Below, one piece after another: positions 1 to 5,814 of a stretch of DNA of 9,892 bases; the first letter of the stretch is position 1, and the number at the start of each line of letters is the position of its first letter. The stretch is from Clostridiales bacterium UBA929 (GTDB lineage: Bacteria; Bacillota; Clostridia; Oscillospirales; UBA929). The position numbers and the translations under genes are program-made. The stretch is taken from the NCBI GenBank assembly GCA_002293625.1, contig DBDP01000005.1, forward strand, positions 1-9,892, in the 5' to 3' direction. The notes under the pieces were generated by a model that saw only the letters and a list, made by a program, of their open reading frames with translations, was not told where the DNA came from and did no database searches.

Positions 1-335
1 GGCGGGTTTCGCGCCTCGCGCTGTCCGGCGCGTTCCATACGAAAGCAATGGCAGGCGCGGGTGCCGCGCTGCGCGCGTTCGCGGAAACGCTGACGTTTAA
101 TGAAATGAACTTACCTCTATATACAAATCTGACCGGGGAGAAACTCCCCGGTACAGACATTCCCCGCCACTTGGAAACGCATATGACAAACCCCGTTTTG
201 TGGCAAAGGTGTATTGAGAATTTACTCGCCGCCGGTATAACGCGTTTTGCGGAGACCGGTCACGGCAAGAGCCTAGCGAGACTGATTAAACGAATCAATC
301 GGGAGGCGGAAGTTACATCAGCAAGCAGCGTTTAA
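1..335 (+). CDS. fabD: Malonyl-CoA:ACP transacylase, C-terminal part (5' end outside window)
   Basis: Transfers the malonyl group from CoA to acyl carrier protein, supplying the extender unit of type II fatty-acid synthesis in the cytoplasm. The frame is open from base 3, upstream of the first ATG at 48, so this is the end of a longer gene. The first visible residues contain SGAFHTKAM, which matches the FabD segment carrying the catalytic histidine (codon 36-38). It is followed by the family-typical PLYTNLTGE, the NPVLW stretch and a C-terminal ETGHGKSLARLIKRI, matching the usual 'E-x-G-x-G-K-x-L-x-x-L' ending. The stop is TAA at 333-335. The catalytic serine motif lies outside the window. 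The last 23 bp overlap the 3' end of a convergent regulator gene, and I see no terminator between them. Family identity is secure; other fab genes presumably lie upstream. Confidence 0.93.
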   Translation, partial: RVSRLALSGAFHTKAMAGAGAALRAFAETLTFNEMNLPLYTNLTGEKLPGTDIPRHLETHMTNPVLWQRCIENLLAAGITRFAETGHGKSLARLIKRINREAEVTSASSV

Positions 336-894
336 CGAAATCCGCAACCTGCACGGCGCTGCCTCCCGCTCTCGCGCGAATCAACAACGCACGAAGCAGC
401 TGAACGGCGTCTTCTTCCCTCAGCAAGCTGACGGCTTCGCTTAATTCAGGGGAGTTGGTGAATTCGGAAGAGAAGAGGAAATTGCGAGACCCGGGGGGGG
501 TTCCCAGCAAGTTCGAGCTTCCTTGGTCTCCCGTGTCACCGCGCTTGATGGCCGCCGCAACGCGCTCGGCCAGTTTTGCGTAACCTTTTTCAGCCAAAAA
601 CTTTTGAAGAAGCATGTCGTTGAATTCGCTTTTTTCGTCGGTCTCGCCGGTGTAGAAGTACGGCGTGACGTTCAGTTGCTGCGCCAAAGCGAGGGCGATT
701 TTGGCACTGATGTTACCTTCACGGAACACACGATAAATAGATGTGCGTTTCAAGCCGCTTAGCTCGACGATCGCGGCTTTTTGGCGGTTTCTCAGCGGCA
801 GAAAGTCTTCTTTTACGCGAATCTTGGTTTTTTCCTCGTCCTTGCTTATGTTGGTGCGCTTCAGGATTGAGATCATTTCTTTGGTTACAGGCAT
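313..894 (-). CDS. Helix-turn-helix DNA-binding protein (193 aa)
   Basis: Probable cytoplasmic transcriptional regulator; its target is unknown. Residues about 33-80 read as an XRE/lambda-repressor-like HTH: a first helix over RQKAAIVELSGL, a recognition segment over KRTSIYRVFREG, then a scaffold helix KIALALAQQLNV followed by TPYFYTGE, where 'FYTGE' is the usual edge of such domains. Residues 90-118 are helical and charged, 119-145 look like a flexible linker, and 147-193 form a Leu/Ala-rich C-terminal helical part that may mediate oligomerisation. The ATG at 894 has GGAGG nine bases upstream, which supports this start. It lies 60 bp downstream of a second XRE gene in the same orientation with no terminator between, so the two are probably co-transcribed. 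The 3' end overlaps fabD convergently. A C8 homopolymer (493-500 as G8 on the plus strand) lies in codons 132-135. The HTH call is good; anything beyond that is inference. Confidence 0.75.
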   Translation of the reverse strand: MPVTKEMISILKRTNISKDEEKTKIRVKEDFLPLRNRQKAAIVELSGLKRTSIYRVFREGNISAKIALALAQQLNVTPYFYTGETDEKSEFNDMLLQKFLAEKGYAKLAERVAAAIKRGDTGDQGSSNLLGTPPGSRNFLFSSEFTNSPELSEAVSLLREEDAVQLLRALLIRARAGGSAVQVADFVKRCLLM

Positions 895-954
895 GTGGTT
901 TGTCCTCCATTTTATTATTTTTGATCATGGATCGCTTTCGTGCAACAGGGGTAG

Positions 955-1290
955 TTAATTATCGTTCGGAAGGCGAACATCCGCCAGAGCGTTCAACACT
1001 TCCAGCGCGCATTTTTGCAGTTCGGGTGACAGGGACTTAAACAAACTGACGGCCTTTGTGACCCTCATATCCGTCTCGTCGCGGAGCATGGGACCGTCGC
1101 CGGTTCTCAGCCAATGTTCGTCCACGTTGAACTCCATTCCGATCAGTTTAATTGTGCGATCATTCACTTTCTTATCACCTAGCTCCATTCCCGCGAGGTA
1201 GCTTGTAGAGATTGCGATTCGTTTTGCAAATTTTGCCTGGGTGAGACCGAGCCTTTGCCGGATTTGCTTGATTCGTAGGTTTTTTGTCAT
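955..1290 (-). CDS. XRE-family transcriptional regulator (111 aa)
   Basis: Small single-domain repressor-like protein. Residues about 5-58 are a canonical XRE helix-turn-helix: IRQRLGLTQAKFAKRIAIS, then a recognition helix including SYLAGMELGDK, and a terminal NVDEHWLRTGDGPM. The 'W-L-x-T-G-x-G-P-M' ending is common in phage- and mobile-element-type regulators of Firmicutes. Residues 70-105 form one or two amphipathic helices (VTKAVSLFKSLSPEL onward), perhaps for dimerisation. Two ATGs are possible, at 1299 and 1290. I chose 1290 because AAAGGA sits eight bases before it, whereas the same purine run would abut the ATG at 1299. The downstream neighbour is the 193-aa HTH gene after 60 bp. A convincing sigma-70 promoter could not be assigned in the AT-rich 308 bp upstream. 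Target unknown; autoregulation is plausible but no operator was identified. Confidence 0.85.
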   Translation of the reverse strand: MTKNLRIKQIRQRLGLTQAKFAKRIAISTSYLAGMELGDKKVNDRTIKLIGMEFNVDEHWLRTGDGPMLRDETDMRVTKAVSLFKSLSPELQKCALEVLNALADVRLPNDN

Positions 1291-1598
1291 GATTCCCATC
1301 CTTTCTTTTTACGCAGAACGCATACGATGAGATATATTCGATTCCGGCCGCCATGTAAGCGGCAGGCTTCCTTCTGTTTCTTCATCTCCTTTTCTTACCT
1401 TATAATGGACAAAACCAACCAATAATATACAGCGAAAGTAAAATTGAGAAAAGACAAATGGATGGTAGGAAATGTCATAAAGTATCCCTATGAAGCAAAC
1501 GATAAATACTCTTATTTCGATTTTAAAGTTTTCACGAGTTGAGAAGGGGTTTTCACGAAAAAACTCGTTTTTTTCCCGATGAATGTGCTATACTGAAA
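1291..1598. other. AT-rich intergenic region between the XRE pair and the LytTR gene
   Basis: There is no convincing gene here. On the minus strand it must hold the LytTR 3' UTR and the promoter of the XRE pair. TATAAG and TATATT are possible -10 elements around 1400-1430, but neither has a good -35. Positions 1534-1540 and 1562-1568 form a 7-bp inverted repeat (ACGAGTT/AACTCGT) with a 21-nt loop and a T run after it on the plus strand, a weak terminator candidate. It also carries the direct repeat and possible plus-strand promoter listed separately. Confidence 0.5.
1528..1594 (+). promoter_or_regulatory. Direct repeat with 21-bp period plus extended -10, antisense to the LytTR gene
   Basis: The 10-mer GTTTTCACGA occurs exactly at 1528-1537 and 1549-1558, two helical turns apart. 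Downstream at 1586-1594 is an extended -10 (TGC then TATACT) with no good -35 at the expected 1566-1571. Two-turn direct repeats ahead of a promoter lacking a -35 are the usual layout of LytTR-type activated promoters, but this 10-mer does not fit the general LytTR half-site consensus. Transcription would start near 1601, inside the LytTR gene in antisense. Functional status is inference. Confidence 0.33.
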
Positions 1599-2399
1599 TC
1601 ACCCTGTTGAGGCGCCGCCGGAATCCGTGTGACTGTCATTTTTGTCGCTCTTAAAAATGCCCGTCTTGTTCGAAAATTTCTGGAGTTTGTCGAAGACTTC
1701 TAAAACCTCGATGATGCGTTTCTCGCTGACTGGGAGGGTTTGACCGGTGTAAAGGCGTACATTTTTTTCCAGACGGTTAACACTGATCGCATGGCGCAGA
1801 TTGACAAGAAAGGATCTGTGAATACGGCAGAAAGACGGGTTGTCGATGTCATCGCATATCTTCCCCATTCTCTCAGTATAAGGGTATATGCCTGTTGTGG
1901 TGTGGACATTGAGTATGTAATCGCTGCACTCAATATATAGGATACTCTTATGCGGGATAAACATAAGACTGTCTTTGGTGCGCACACGCAACACTTTCCC
2001 AAATTCAACGGTTTGCCTCGCGCGGTTGATTTCCTCAATAACGGTAACTGACGATACCGGTTTAATCAGGTAGTTGGAAGAACGGAGCCGGTATCCTTCC
2101 AAAGCGTACTTGGCGTTATCCGTGATGACAACAACCTGCATCTTAGGGTTTATTTGCAGTGCCTCCAAAGCGGTGGCCATTCCTGAAAGGGGTCTTGCAT
2201 GTTCTAGACGTAACGGCAGATTTAAATCAATCAACAGCAAGTCCATAACGCAAGTTGAAGCATAAAGAGCATCCAGCAGATCCGAACCGTTTGCGTAGAC
2301 CTCAACCCGATCTCCAAAGATGGCTGTGTTCTTTTCTATTTCCCTCTCAAGCCAGTCTCTATACGTTTGATCACCGTCGCAGATGCCGATCCGCAACAT
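1599..2399 (-). CDS. LytTR-family response regulator (266 aa)
   Basis: Two-domain cytoplasmic response regulator of the AgrA/VirR/LytR class: a receiver domain phosphorylated by a sensor kinase controls a LytTR DNA-binding domain. In the receiver (residues 1-125) I see the acidic pocket (ICDGD, D8/D10), the phosphoacceptor D58 in LLLIDLNLP, the switch T93 in VVVITD and the conserved lysine K113 in LIKP. The LytTR domain (about 136-235) shows RVRTKDSLMFIP, ILYIECSDYILNVHT and the signature FCRIHRSFLVNL. The last 30 residues are a polar tail. The start at 2399 is fixed by AGGGAGGTGA one base upstream; an in-frame ATG at 2531 has no ribosome binding site. Between D58 and the G-M-x-x-A segment the receiver carries roughly eight extra residues (around 62-72). 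No histidine kinase or peptide gene lies nearby, so it is an orphan. Its promoter carries AgrA-like half-sites, suggesting autoregulation. Confidence 0.93.
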   Translation of the reverse strand: MLRIGICDGDQTYRDWLEREIEKNTAIFGDRVEVYANGSDLLDALYASTCVMDLLLIDLNLPLRLEHARPLSGMATALEALQINPKMQVVVITDNAKYALEGYRLRSSNYLIKPVSSVTVIEEINRARQTVEFGKVLRVRTKDSLMFIPHKSILYIECSDYILNVHTTTGIYPYTERMGKICDDIDNPSFCRIHRSFLVNLRHAISVNRLEKNVRLYTGQTLPVSEKRIIEVLEVFDKLQKFSNKTGIFKSDKNDSHTDSGGASTG

Positions 2400-2440
2400 T
2401 TCACCTCCCTTCCTATCGTCAAGAACTCTCGAAAACGCCT

Positions 2441-2504
2441 TGTTCGCTGTAGTCGAACGAGCGCAGCGCTTGCGAACAGGCGCCTCTGGCGCGGCATCGC
2501 AAGC
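2441..2504 (-). promoter_or_regulatory. Structured leader of the LytTR gene with mutually exclusive stems
   Basis: The GC-rich part of the long 5' leader folds two ways. Stem A pairs GCTTGCGA (2468-2475) with TCGCAAGC (2497-2504), an 8-bp perfect stem enclosing a 5-bp hairpin, GCGCC 2480-2484 with GGCGC 2488-2492. Stem B pairs TGTTCGC (2441-2447) with GCGAACA (2472-2478), 7 bp perfect. Both need bases 2472-2475, so they cannot form together. No known riboswitch class is recognised. The Shine-Dalgarno at 2401-2410 is not part of either stem. Confidence 0.35.
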
Positions 2505-2589
2505 CGGAGCGGGGTGTTCTCGAGGTGACATATTGTGTGTTACGGTTGGAAAAATGCTTTTTAATTTTGGACAGCCGGAGATACGTCAA

Positions 2590-2615
2590 GACACATACCC
2601 AAAAAGGCATGTGTC
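2590..2615 (-). promoter_or_regulatory. Dyad at the start of the LytTR transcript
   Basis: GACACAT (2590-2596) and ATGTGTC (2609-2615) are perfect 7-bp arms, extended by two more G-C pairs after one mismatch, around a 6-base A-rich loop. It begins where transcription from the predicted promoter (-10 at 2618-2623) would start, so it could be an operator covering +1 or a 5' stabilising hairpin. It has no U-tract on either strand, so it is not a terminator. Confidence 0.35.
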
Positions 2616-2617
2616 TC

Positions 2618-2646
2618 ATTATACAGCATAAATCTACCGATTACAA
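2618..2646 (-). promoter_or_regulatory. Predicted sigma-70 promoter of the LytTR gene
   Basis: On the minus strand, TTGTAA (2641-2646) and a consensus TATAAT (2618-2623) are separated by exactly 17 bp. Start of transcription is expected near 2611, giving a leader of about 210 nt before the ATG at 2399. The -35 is mediocre (4 of 6), consistent with a promoter needing an activator. Tandem half-sites lie 25 bp upstream of the -35. Confidence 0.55.
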
Positions 2647-2670
2647 TAGTTTTTTCGAAATTTATCATAA

Positions 2671-2690
2671 ACAGTTAAGAACAGTTAAGA
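2671..2690 (-). repeat. Tandem ACAGTTAAGA repeat, candidate LytTR binding site
   Basis: The 10-mer ACAGTTAAGA occurs twice in direct succession (2671-2680, 2681-2690, plus-strand reading). Each copy contains ACAGTTAAG, the half-site of the LytTR regulator AgrA, and fits the general LytTR half-site W-M-M-GTT-N-R-K. It lies 25 bp upstream of the predicted -35 of the LytTR gene. The usual half-site period is 21-22 bp; here it is 10 bp, so both copies face the same side of the helix but closer together. A related copy at 8288-8299 raises the alternative that this is a short dispersed repeat. Confidence 0.5.
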
Positions 2691-2694
2691 CATT

Positions 2695-2728
2695 AAAACA
2701 CGCCGCCGACAGTACGGCAGCGCGTTTT
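2695..2728 (-). terminator. Intrinsic terminator of the lipoprotein gene
   Basis: Imperfect inverted repeat of 14 pairs with two mismatches and a 6-base loop (2709-2714). The core GC-rich arms are 2701-2708 and 2715-2722, and the base is AAAAC/GTTTT, so the stem ends in a T-run on either strand (GTTTTAA on minus). It starts 11 bp after the lipoprotein stop codon and separates that gene from the LytTR promoter. Confidence 0.6.
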
Positions 2729-2739
2729 AAGAAAATGAA

Positions 2740-3186
2740 TCAGTTAGCAGCGGCAGGGAGGCGTCTTGCGCGCGGGAGAGAGGGTGCCGTTCTTTTCGGG
2801 CGCGGCGTGGTACGTGGTGAGGTGCGCGGTGCTGTGCGTGTACGGGGTGATGTTTTGTTCTTTTTTGACAAACCGCCCTTGACATTGAAACGGTTATAGT
2901 CCCGCGTGTTGCGGGCGTCGCGTCTCGTAAAACCGTCGCGGTAACCGCGTCCCGTGTAGCCGTTGCGCCCCCATTCCGTGGATGTTCTGTTGCGGGGTAC
3001 CACACGGTTTCGCGTGGTATCGTTTTTCGGCTCGGTCGGGGCGTATTGCCCCGGCGTAACGGACGGTACGGGGTCGAGCCTCGTAACGCCGCGGGGTACT
3101 GTTTTGTGCATGCCGGTGGCCGAGCAGCCAAAGAGTGAGAGCAGCAGCGCGCCAACGGCAAGTATTGCGATAATTCGTTTTTTCAT
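2740..3186 (-). CDS. Arginine-rich putative lipoprotein (148 aa)
   Basis: A secreted, membrane-anchored protein of unknown function. Residues 1-20 are a textbook type II signal peptide: a basic MKKR, a hydrophobic core IIAILAVGALLLSLF, then G20-C21, where C21 would be lipidated (lipobox L-F-G-C, slightly atypical at the -2 Phe). The mature part (22-148) has no recognisable fold and looks disordered: about 23 Arg against about 7 acidic residues, rich in Thr, Pro and Asn, with Gly/Tyr-rich spacing at 73-86 and a T-x-P-R-T repeat at 112-130. The start at 3186 is set by the signal peptide and by AGGAGG 12 bases upstream; longer frames reaching 3942 lie antisense to nrdD and are not credible. It is transcribed divergently from nrdD and ends at a terminator. 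The basic tail could bind cell-wall anionic polymers or nucleic acid, but that is a guess. Confidence 0.8.
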   Translation of the reverse strand: MKKRIIAILAVGALLLSLFGCSATGMHKTVPRGVTRLDPVPSVTPGQYAPTEPKNDTTRNRVVPRNRTSTEWGRNGYTGRGYRDGFTRRDARNTRDYNRFNVKGGLSKKNKTSPRTRTAPRTSPRTTPRPKRTAPSLPRARRLPAAAN

Positions 3187-3386
3187 ATCAGTCTGGAACC
3201 TCCTCGATTTTGCTCCGACCATAGCATGACACACAAACGGGTCGAATATGTTGGGAAAATCGCGAAAAGACAGGGATGCGTCCCATATGATGCGGATTTT
3301 CTTTGATATAGAAGCAGGAACCAAAAAAGAGAGAAAATGTATATATATTTTTTCCCGAGTAAAAGGAAAAAAATCGTAAAAGCATA
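3187..3386. other. AT-rich divergent intergenic region, lipoprotein side
   Basis: Together with 3387-3492 this separates the lipoprotein gene from nrdD. It contains the lipoprotein ribosome binding site (3199-3204 on the minus strand) and, very tentatively, a promoter for it: TTCGAC at 3241-3246 and TATGGT at 3218-3223 with a 17-bp spacer and an extended TGC before the -10. The -35 is poor (2 of 6). An alternating TA run at 3340-3348 is noted without assigned role. No gene is seen. Confidence 0.3.
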
Positions 3387-3415
3387 TTGACAGGGCATGT
3401 CCAAAGTTGTACAAT
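3387..3415 (+). promoter_or_regulatory. Sigma-70 promoter of nrdDG
   Basis: A perfect -35, TTGACA at 3387-3392, is followed after exactly 17 bp by a -10 TACAAT at 3410-3415. Transcription should start near 3422, leaving a leader of about 70 nt. This rules out a translation start at the in-frame ATG 3397, which lies inside the promoter. It overlaps the first NrdR-like box. Confidence 0.8.
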
Positions 3416-3455
3416 ATATAATGCGCAAACGAAAAGGCTCTCCCATATATTGTGT
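3409..3455 (+). promoter_or_regulatory. Two candidate NrdR boxes
   Basis: NrdR, the ATP-cone zinc repressor of ribonucleotide reductase genes, binds pairs of 16-bp palindromes resembling ACAC-W-ATATAT-W-GTGT. Box 1 (3409-3424) has the ATATAT core at 3414-3419 flanked by A on both sides and CA/TG in the arms; box 2 (3440-3455) has the core at 3445-3450 and a perfect right arm TGTGT. By my hand alignment each matches about 12 of 16 positions. Core-to-core distance is 31 bp, close to three helical turns, as expected for cooperative NrdR pairs. Box 1 covers the -10 and start site. Confidence 0.65.
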
Positions 3456-3492
3456 TCGGAGGGTTCAACTTTTTTTGAAGGAAGCGAATGAA

Positions 3493-5814
3493 ATGACGGA
3501 GCATGTAGCGAATATCGGTCAGATCCGCAAGCGGGACGGACGGGTCGTGCGGTTTGACCTCGATAAGATCACGGCGGTCATCAACAAAGCATTTTTCGCT
3601 ACATACGGCAGCGACCACCACGAGGAGGCGCTGCGTACAGCTCTGCGCGTTTTGGATGTGCTGGAGGAAGAAGGGAAGCCCGCTCCCGATGTAGAGCACA
3701 TTCAGGATGTCGTCGAACGTACGCTGATGGAAGCCGGTCACAAAGAGGCCGCGAAGAAGTACATCCTCTACCGCGCCGAACGCAGCCGCGTGCGCGAGAT
3801 GAACACCCGCTTGATGAAGGTCTACGAGGACATCACCTTCAGCGCCGCGTCGGACAGCGAGATCAAGCGCGAGAACGCCAACATCGACGGCGATACCGCG
3901 ATGGGTACTATGCTCAAATACGGCTCGGAGGGCGCGAAGCAATTCTACGATATGTTCGTATTAAAGCCGCAGCATTCGGCGGCGCACCGCGAAGGCGACA
4001 TTCACATCCATGATATGGATTTCTATACGCTGACCACTACTTGCTGCCAGATCGATATTCTGAAACTCTTTCAAGACGGGTTTTCCACCGGTCACGGTTT
4101 CCTGCGCGAACCCAACCATATCGCCTCCTACACCGCCCTCTGCTGCATCGCCGTTCAATCCAACCAAAACGATCAGCACGGCGGGCAGAGCGTCGTCAAT
4201 TTCGATTACGGCATGGCGCTCGGCGTCGCGAAATCCTTCACCCATCTCTACCGCGAAAACATTCTGCGCGCGCTGGAGCTGCTTGCCGGATTGGACGAGC
4301 CTTCTTTTTCCTTCCCCGAAACCCTCACGCCGCGCCTCGGCGGCGACGCCGCATACAAAGAGGCGGAAGCGGCTCTGCTGACCGAGCTGACGGGTGACAA
4401 GACGCTCACCGAAAAGATACAGGACTTTGCGCAAAAGCAAGCCGAGAAGGAAGTCGATCGCGCCACCTATAAGGCGATGGTCGGGCTTGTCCACAACCTC
4501 AACACGATGAACTCCCGCGCCGGGGCGCAGGTGCCTTTCTCTTCCATCAATTACGGCATGGACACCTCGCCGGAGGGGCGCTGCGCCATCAAAAATATCC
4601 TGCTCGCTACAGAAGCCGGTTTGGGGCGCGGCGAGACGCCGATCTTCCCGATTCAAATCTTCCGCTTAAAAGAAGGCGTCAGTTTCAATCCCGAAGACCC
4701 CAACTACGATCTGTTTAAGCTTGCCTGCCGCGTTTCGGCGAAGCGGTTGTACCCCAACTTCTCCTTCCTCGACGCGCCGTTCAACGCGCATTACTATAAA
4801 GGCACTCCCGAAACCGAGATTGCCTATATGGGCTGCCGCACCCGCGTCATCGGCAACGTTTACGACCCGTCGCAAGAAGTCAGCAACGGGCGCGGCAACC
4901 TGTCGTTCACCTCAATCAACCTGCCGCGCTTGGGATTGCTCGCGGGCGGCGACATCGAAGCGTTTTTCCGTTCGCTTGACAACATCATGACGATTGCGAT
5001 CGAGCAGCTGACCGACCGCTACATCATCCAGTCGCGCAAAAAGGTGCGGAACTTCCCCTTCCTAATGGGGCAAGGGGTATGGCTCGACAGCGATAAACTG
5101 AATTGGGACGACGAAGTCGGCGAGATCCTCAAGCACGGAACGCTGACCGTCGGATTCATCGGTTTGGCCGAAACACTGACCGCCCTGACCGGGAAGCACC
5201 ACGCGGAGTCGGAGGAATCCCAGCGGCTCGGGCTGGACATCGTCGCCCATATGCGTCGCCGCTTGGATGAGGAGAGTACGCGCCGGAAGATGAACTATAC
5301 CCTTATGGCGACACCCGCCGAAGGACTCGCCGGACGTTTTGTCAAGATTGACCGCGAACGCTTCGGCTCCGTCGTGGGCGTGACCGATAAAGAATATTAT
5401 ACCAACGGTTTCCATGTGCCGGTCGGACACCGCATCACGGCCTTTGATAAGATTCAACTGGAAGCGCCCTACCACACGCTGACCAACGCCGGGCATATCT
5501 CGTATGTGGAGATGGACGGAGATCCGTCGCAAAATTTGGAAGCGTTTGAGCAGATTATCCGCGCTATGCATAAAGCGGGTGTCGGTTACGGTGCCGTTAA
5601 CCATCCGATTGACCGCGACCCTGTCTGCGGTTACAACGGCATCATCGGCGACACTTGCCCGCAATGCGGACGATCTGAAAGCGAATACAGCCGGTTCGTG
5701 CGCATCCGCCGGATCACCGGCTATTTGGGCGCTTCGCTGGAACGCGTCAACAACGCGAAACGCGCCGAAATCATCGACAGGGTCAAACACGGCGTGTCCA
5801 AATCAAAACAGTGA
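3493..5814 (+). CDS. nrdD: Anaerobic (class III) ribonucleoside-triphosphate reductase, catalytic subunit (773 aa)
   Basis: Reduces ribonucleoside triphosphates to deoxyribonucleotides for DNA synthesis without oxygen, using a glycyl radical. The N-terminal ATP-cone (about residues 8-100; IGQIRKRDGRVVRFDLDKI) is the allosteric activity site. The barrel follows, with HREGDIHIHDMDFY near 167-178, the double cysteine TTTCCQID (C184/C185), and an asparagine/glycine-rich NSRAGAQVPFSSINYG stretch. The C-terminal zinc-type knuckle has CGYNG (C712) and CPQC (C722, C725). The glycyl radical site is RITGYLG with G743. I chose ATG 3493 because GAAGGAA lies nine bases upstream and the protein then starts just before the ATP-cone; an in-frame TTG at 3475 behind GGAGGG is a possible alternative. 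The stop overlaps the nrdG start (GTGA). Length and motif order are normal for the family. Expression is probably controlled by NrdR through the boxes in its promoter. Confidence 0.98.
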   Translation: MTEHVANIGQIRKRDGRVVRFDLDKITAVINKAFFATYGSDHHEEALRTALRVLDVLEEEGKPAPDVEHIQDVVERTLMEAGHKEAAKKYILYRAERSRVREMNTRLMKVYEDITFSAASDSEIKRENANIDGDTAMGTMLKYGSEGAKQFYDMFVLKPQHSAAHREGDIHIHDMDFYTLTTTCCQIDILKLFQDGFSTGHGFLREPNHIASYTALCCIAVQSNQNDQHGGQSVVNFDYGMALGVAKSFTHLYRENILRALELLAGLDEPSFSFPETLTPRLGGDAAYKEAEAALLTELTGDKTLTEKIQDFAQKQAEKEVDRATYKAMVGLVHNLNTMNSRAGAQVPFSSINYGMDTSPEGRCAIKNILLATEAGLGRGETPIFPIQIFRLKEGVSFNPEDPNYDLFKLACRVSAKRLYPNFSFLDAPFNAHYYKGTPETEIAYMGCRTRVIGNVYDPSQEVSNGRGNLSFTSINLPRLGLLAGGDIEAFFRSLDNIMTIAIEQLTDRYIIQSRKKVRNFPFLMGQGVWLDSDKLNWDDEVGEILKHGTLTVGFIGLAETLTALTGKHHAESEESQRLGLDIVAHMRRRLDEESTRRKMNYTLMATPAEGLAGRFVKIDRERFGSVVGVTDKEYYTNGFHVPVGHRITAFDKIQLEAPYHTLTNAGHISYVEMDGDPSQNLEAFEQIIRAMHKAGVGYGAVNHPIDRDPVCGYNGIIGDTCPQCGRSESEYSRFVRIRRITGYLGASLERVNNAKRAEIIDRVKHGVSKSKQ

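Noticed and set aside
2397..2531. N-terminal extension of the LytTR regulator to an ATG at 2531
   Set aside because: No Shine-Dalgarno before 2531, low-complexity residues, and a perfect one before 2399 where the receiver domain begins.
3397..3492. nrdD start at ATG 3397
   Set aside because: This ATG lies between the -35 and -10 of the promoter and would not be in the transcript; the extra residues precede the ATP-cone and match nothing.
2740..3942. A 400-codon minus-strand frame extending upstream of the lipoprotein
   Set aside because: Its upstream part is antisense to the nrdD 5' end and promoter, and the internal start at 3186 has a good ribosome binding site and a clear signal peptide.
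3961..4656. 231-codon minus-strand frame opposite nrdD
   Set aside because: Antisense shadow of a highly conserved GC-rich gene; no initiation signal.
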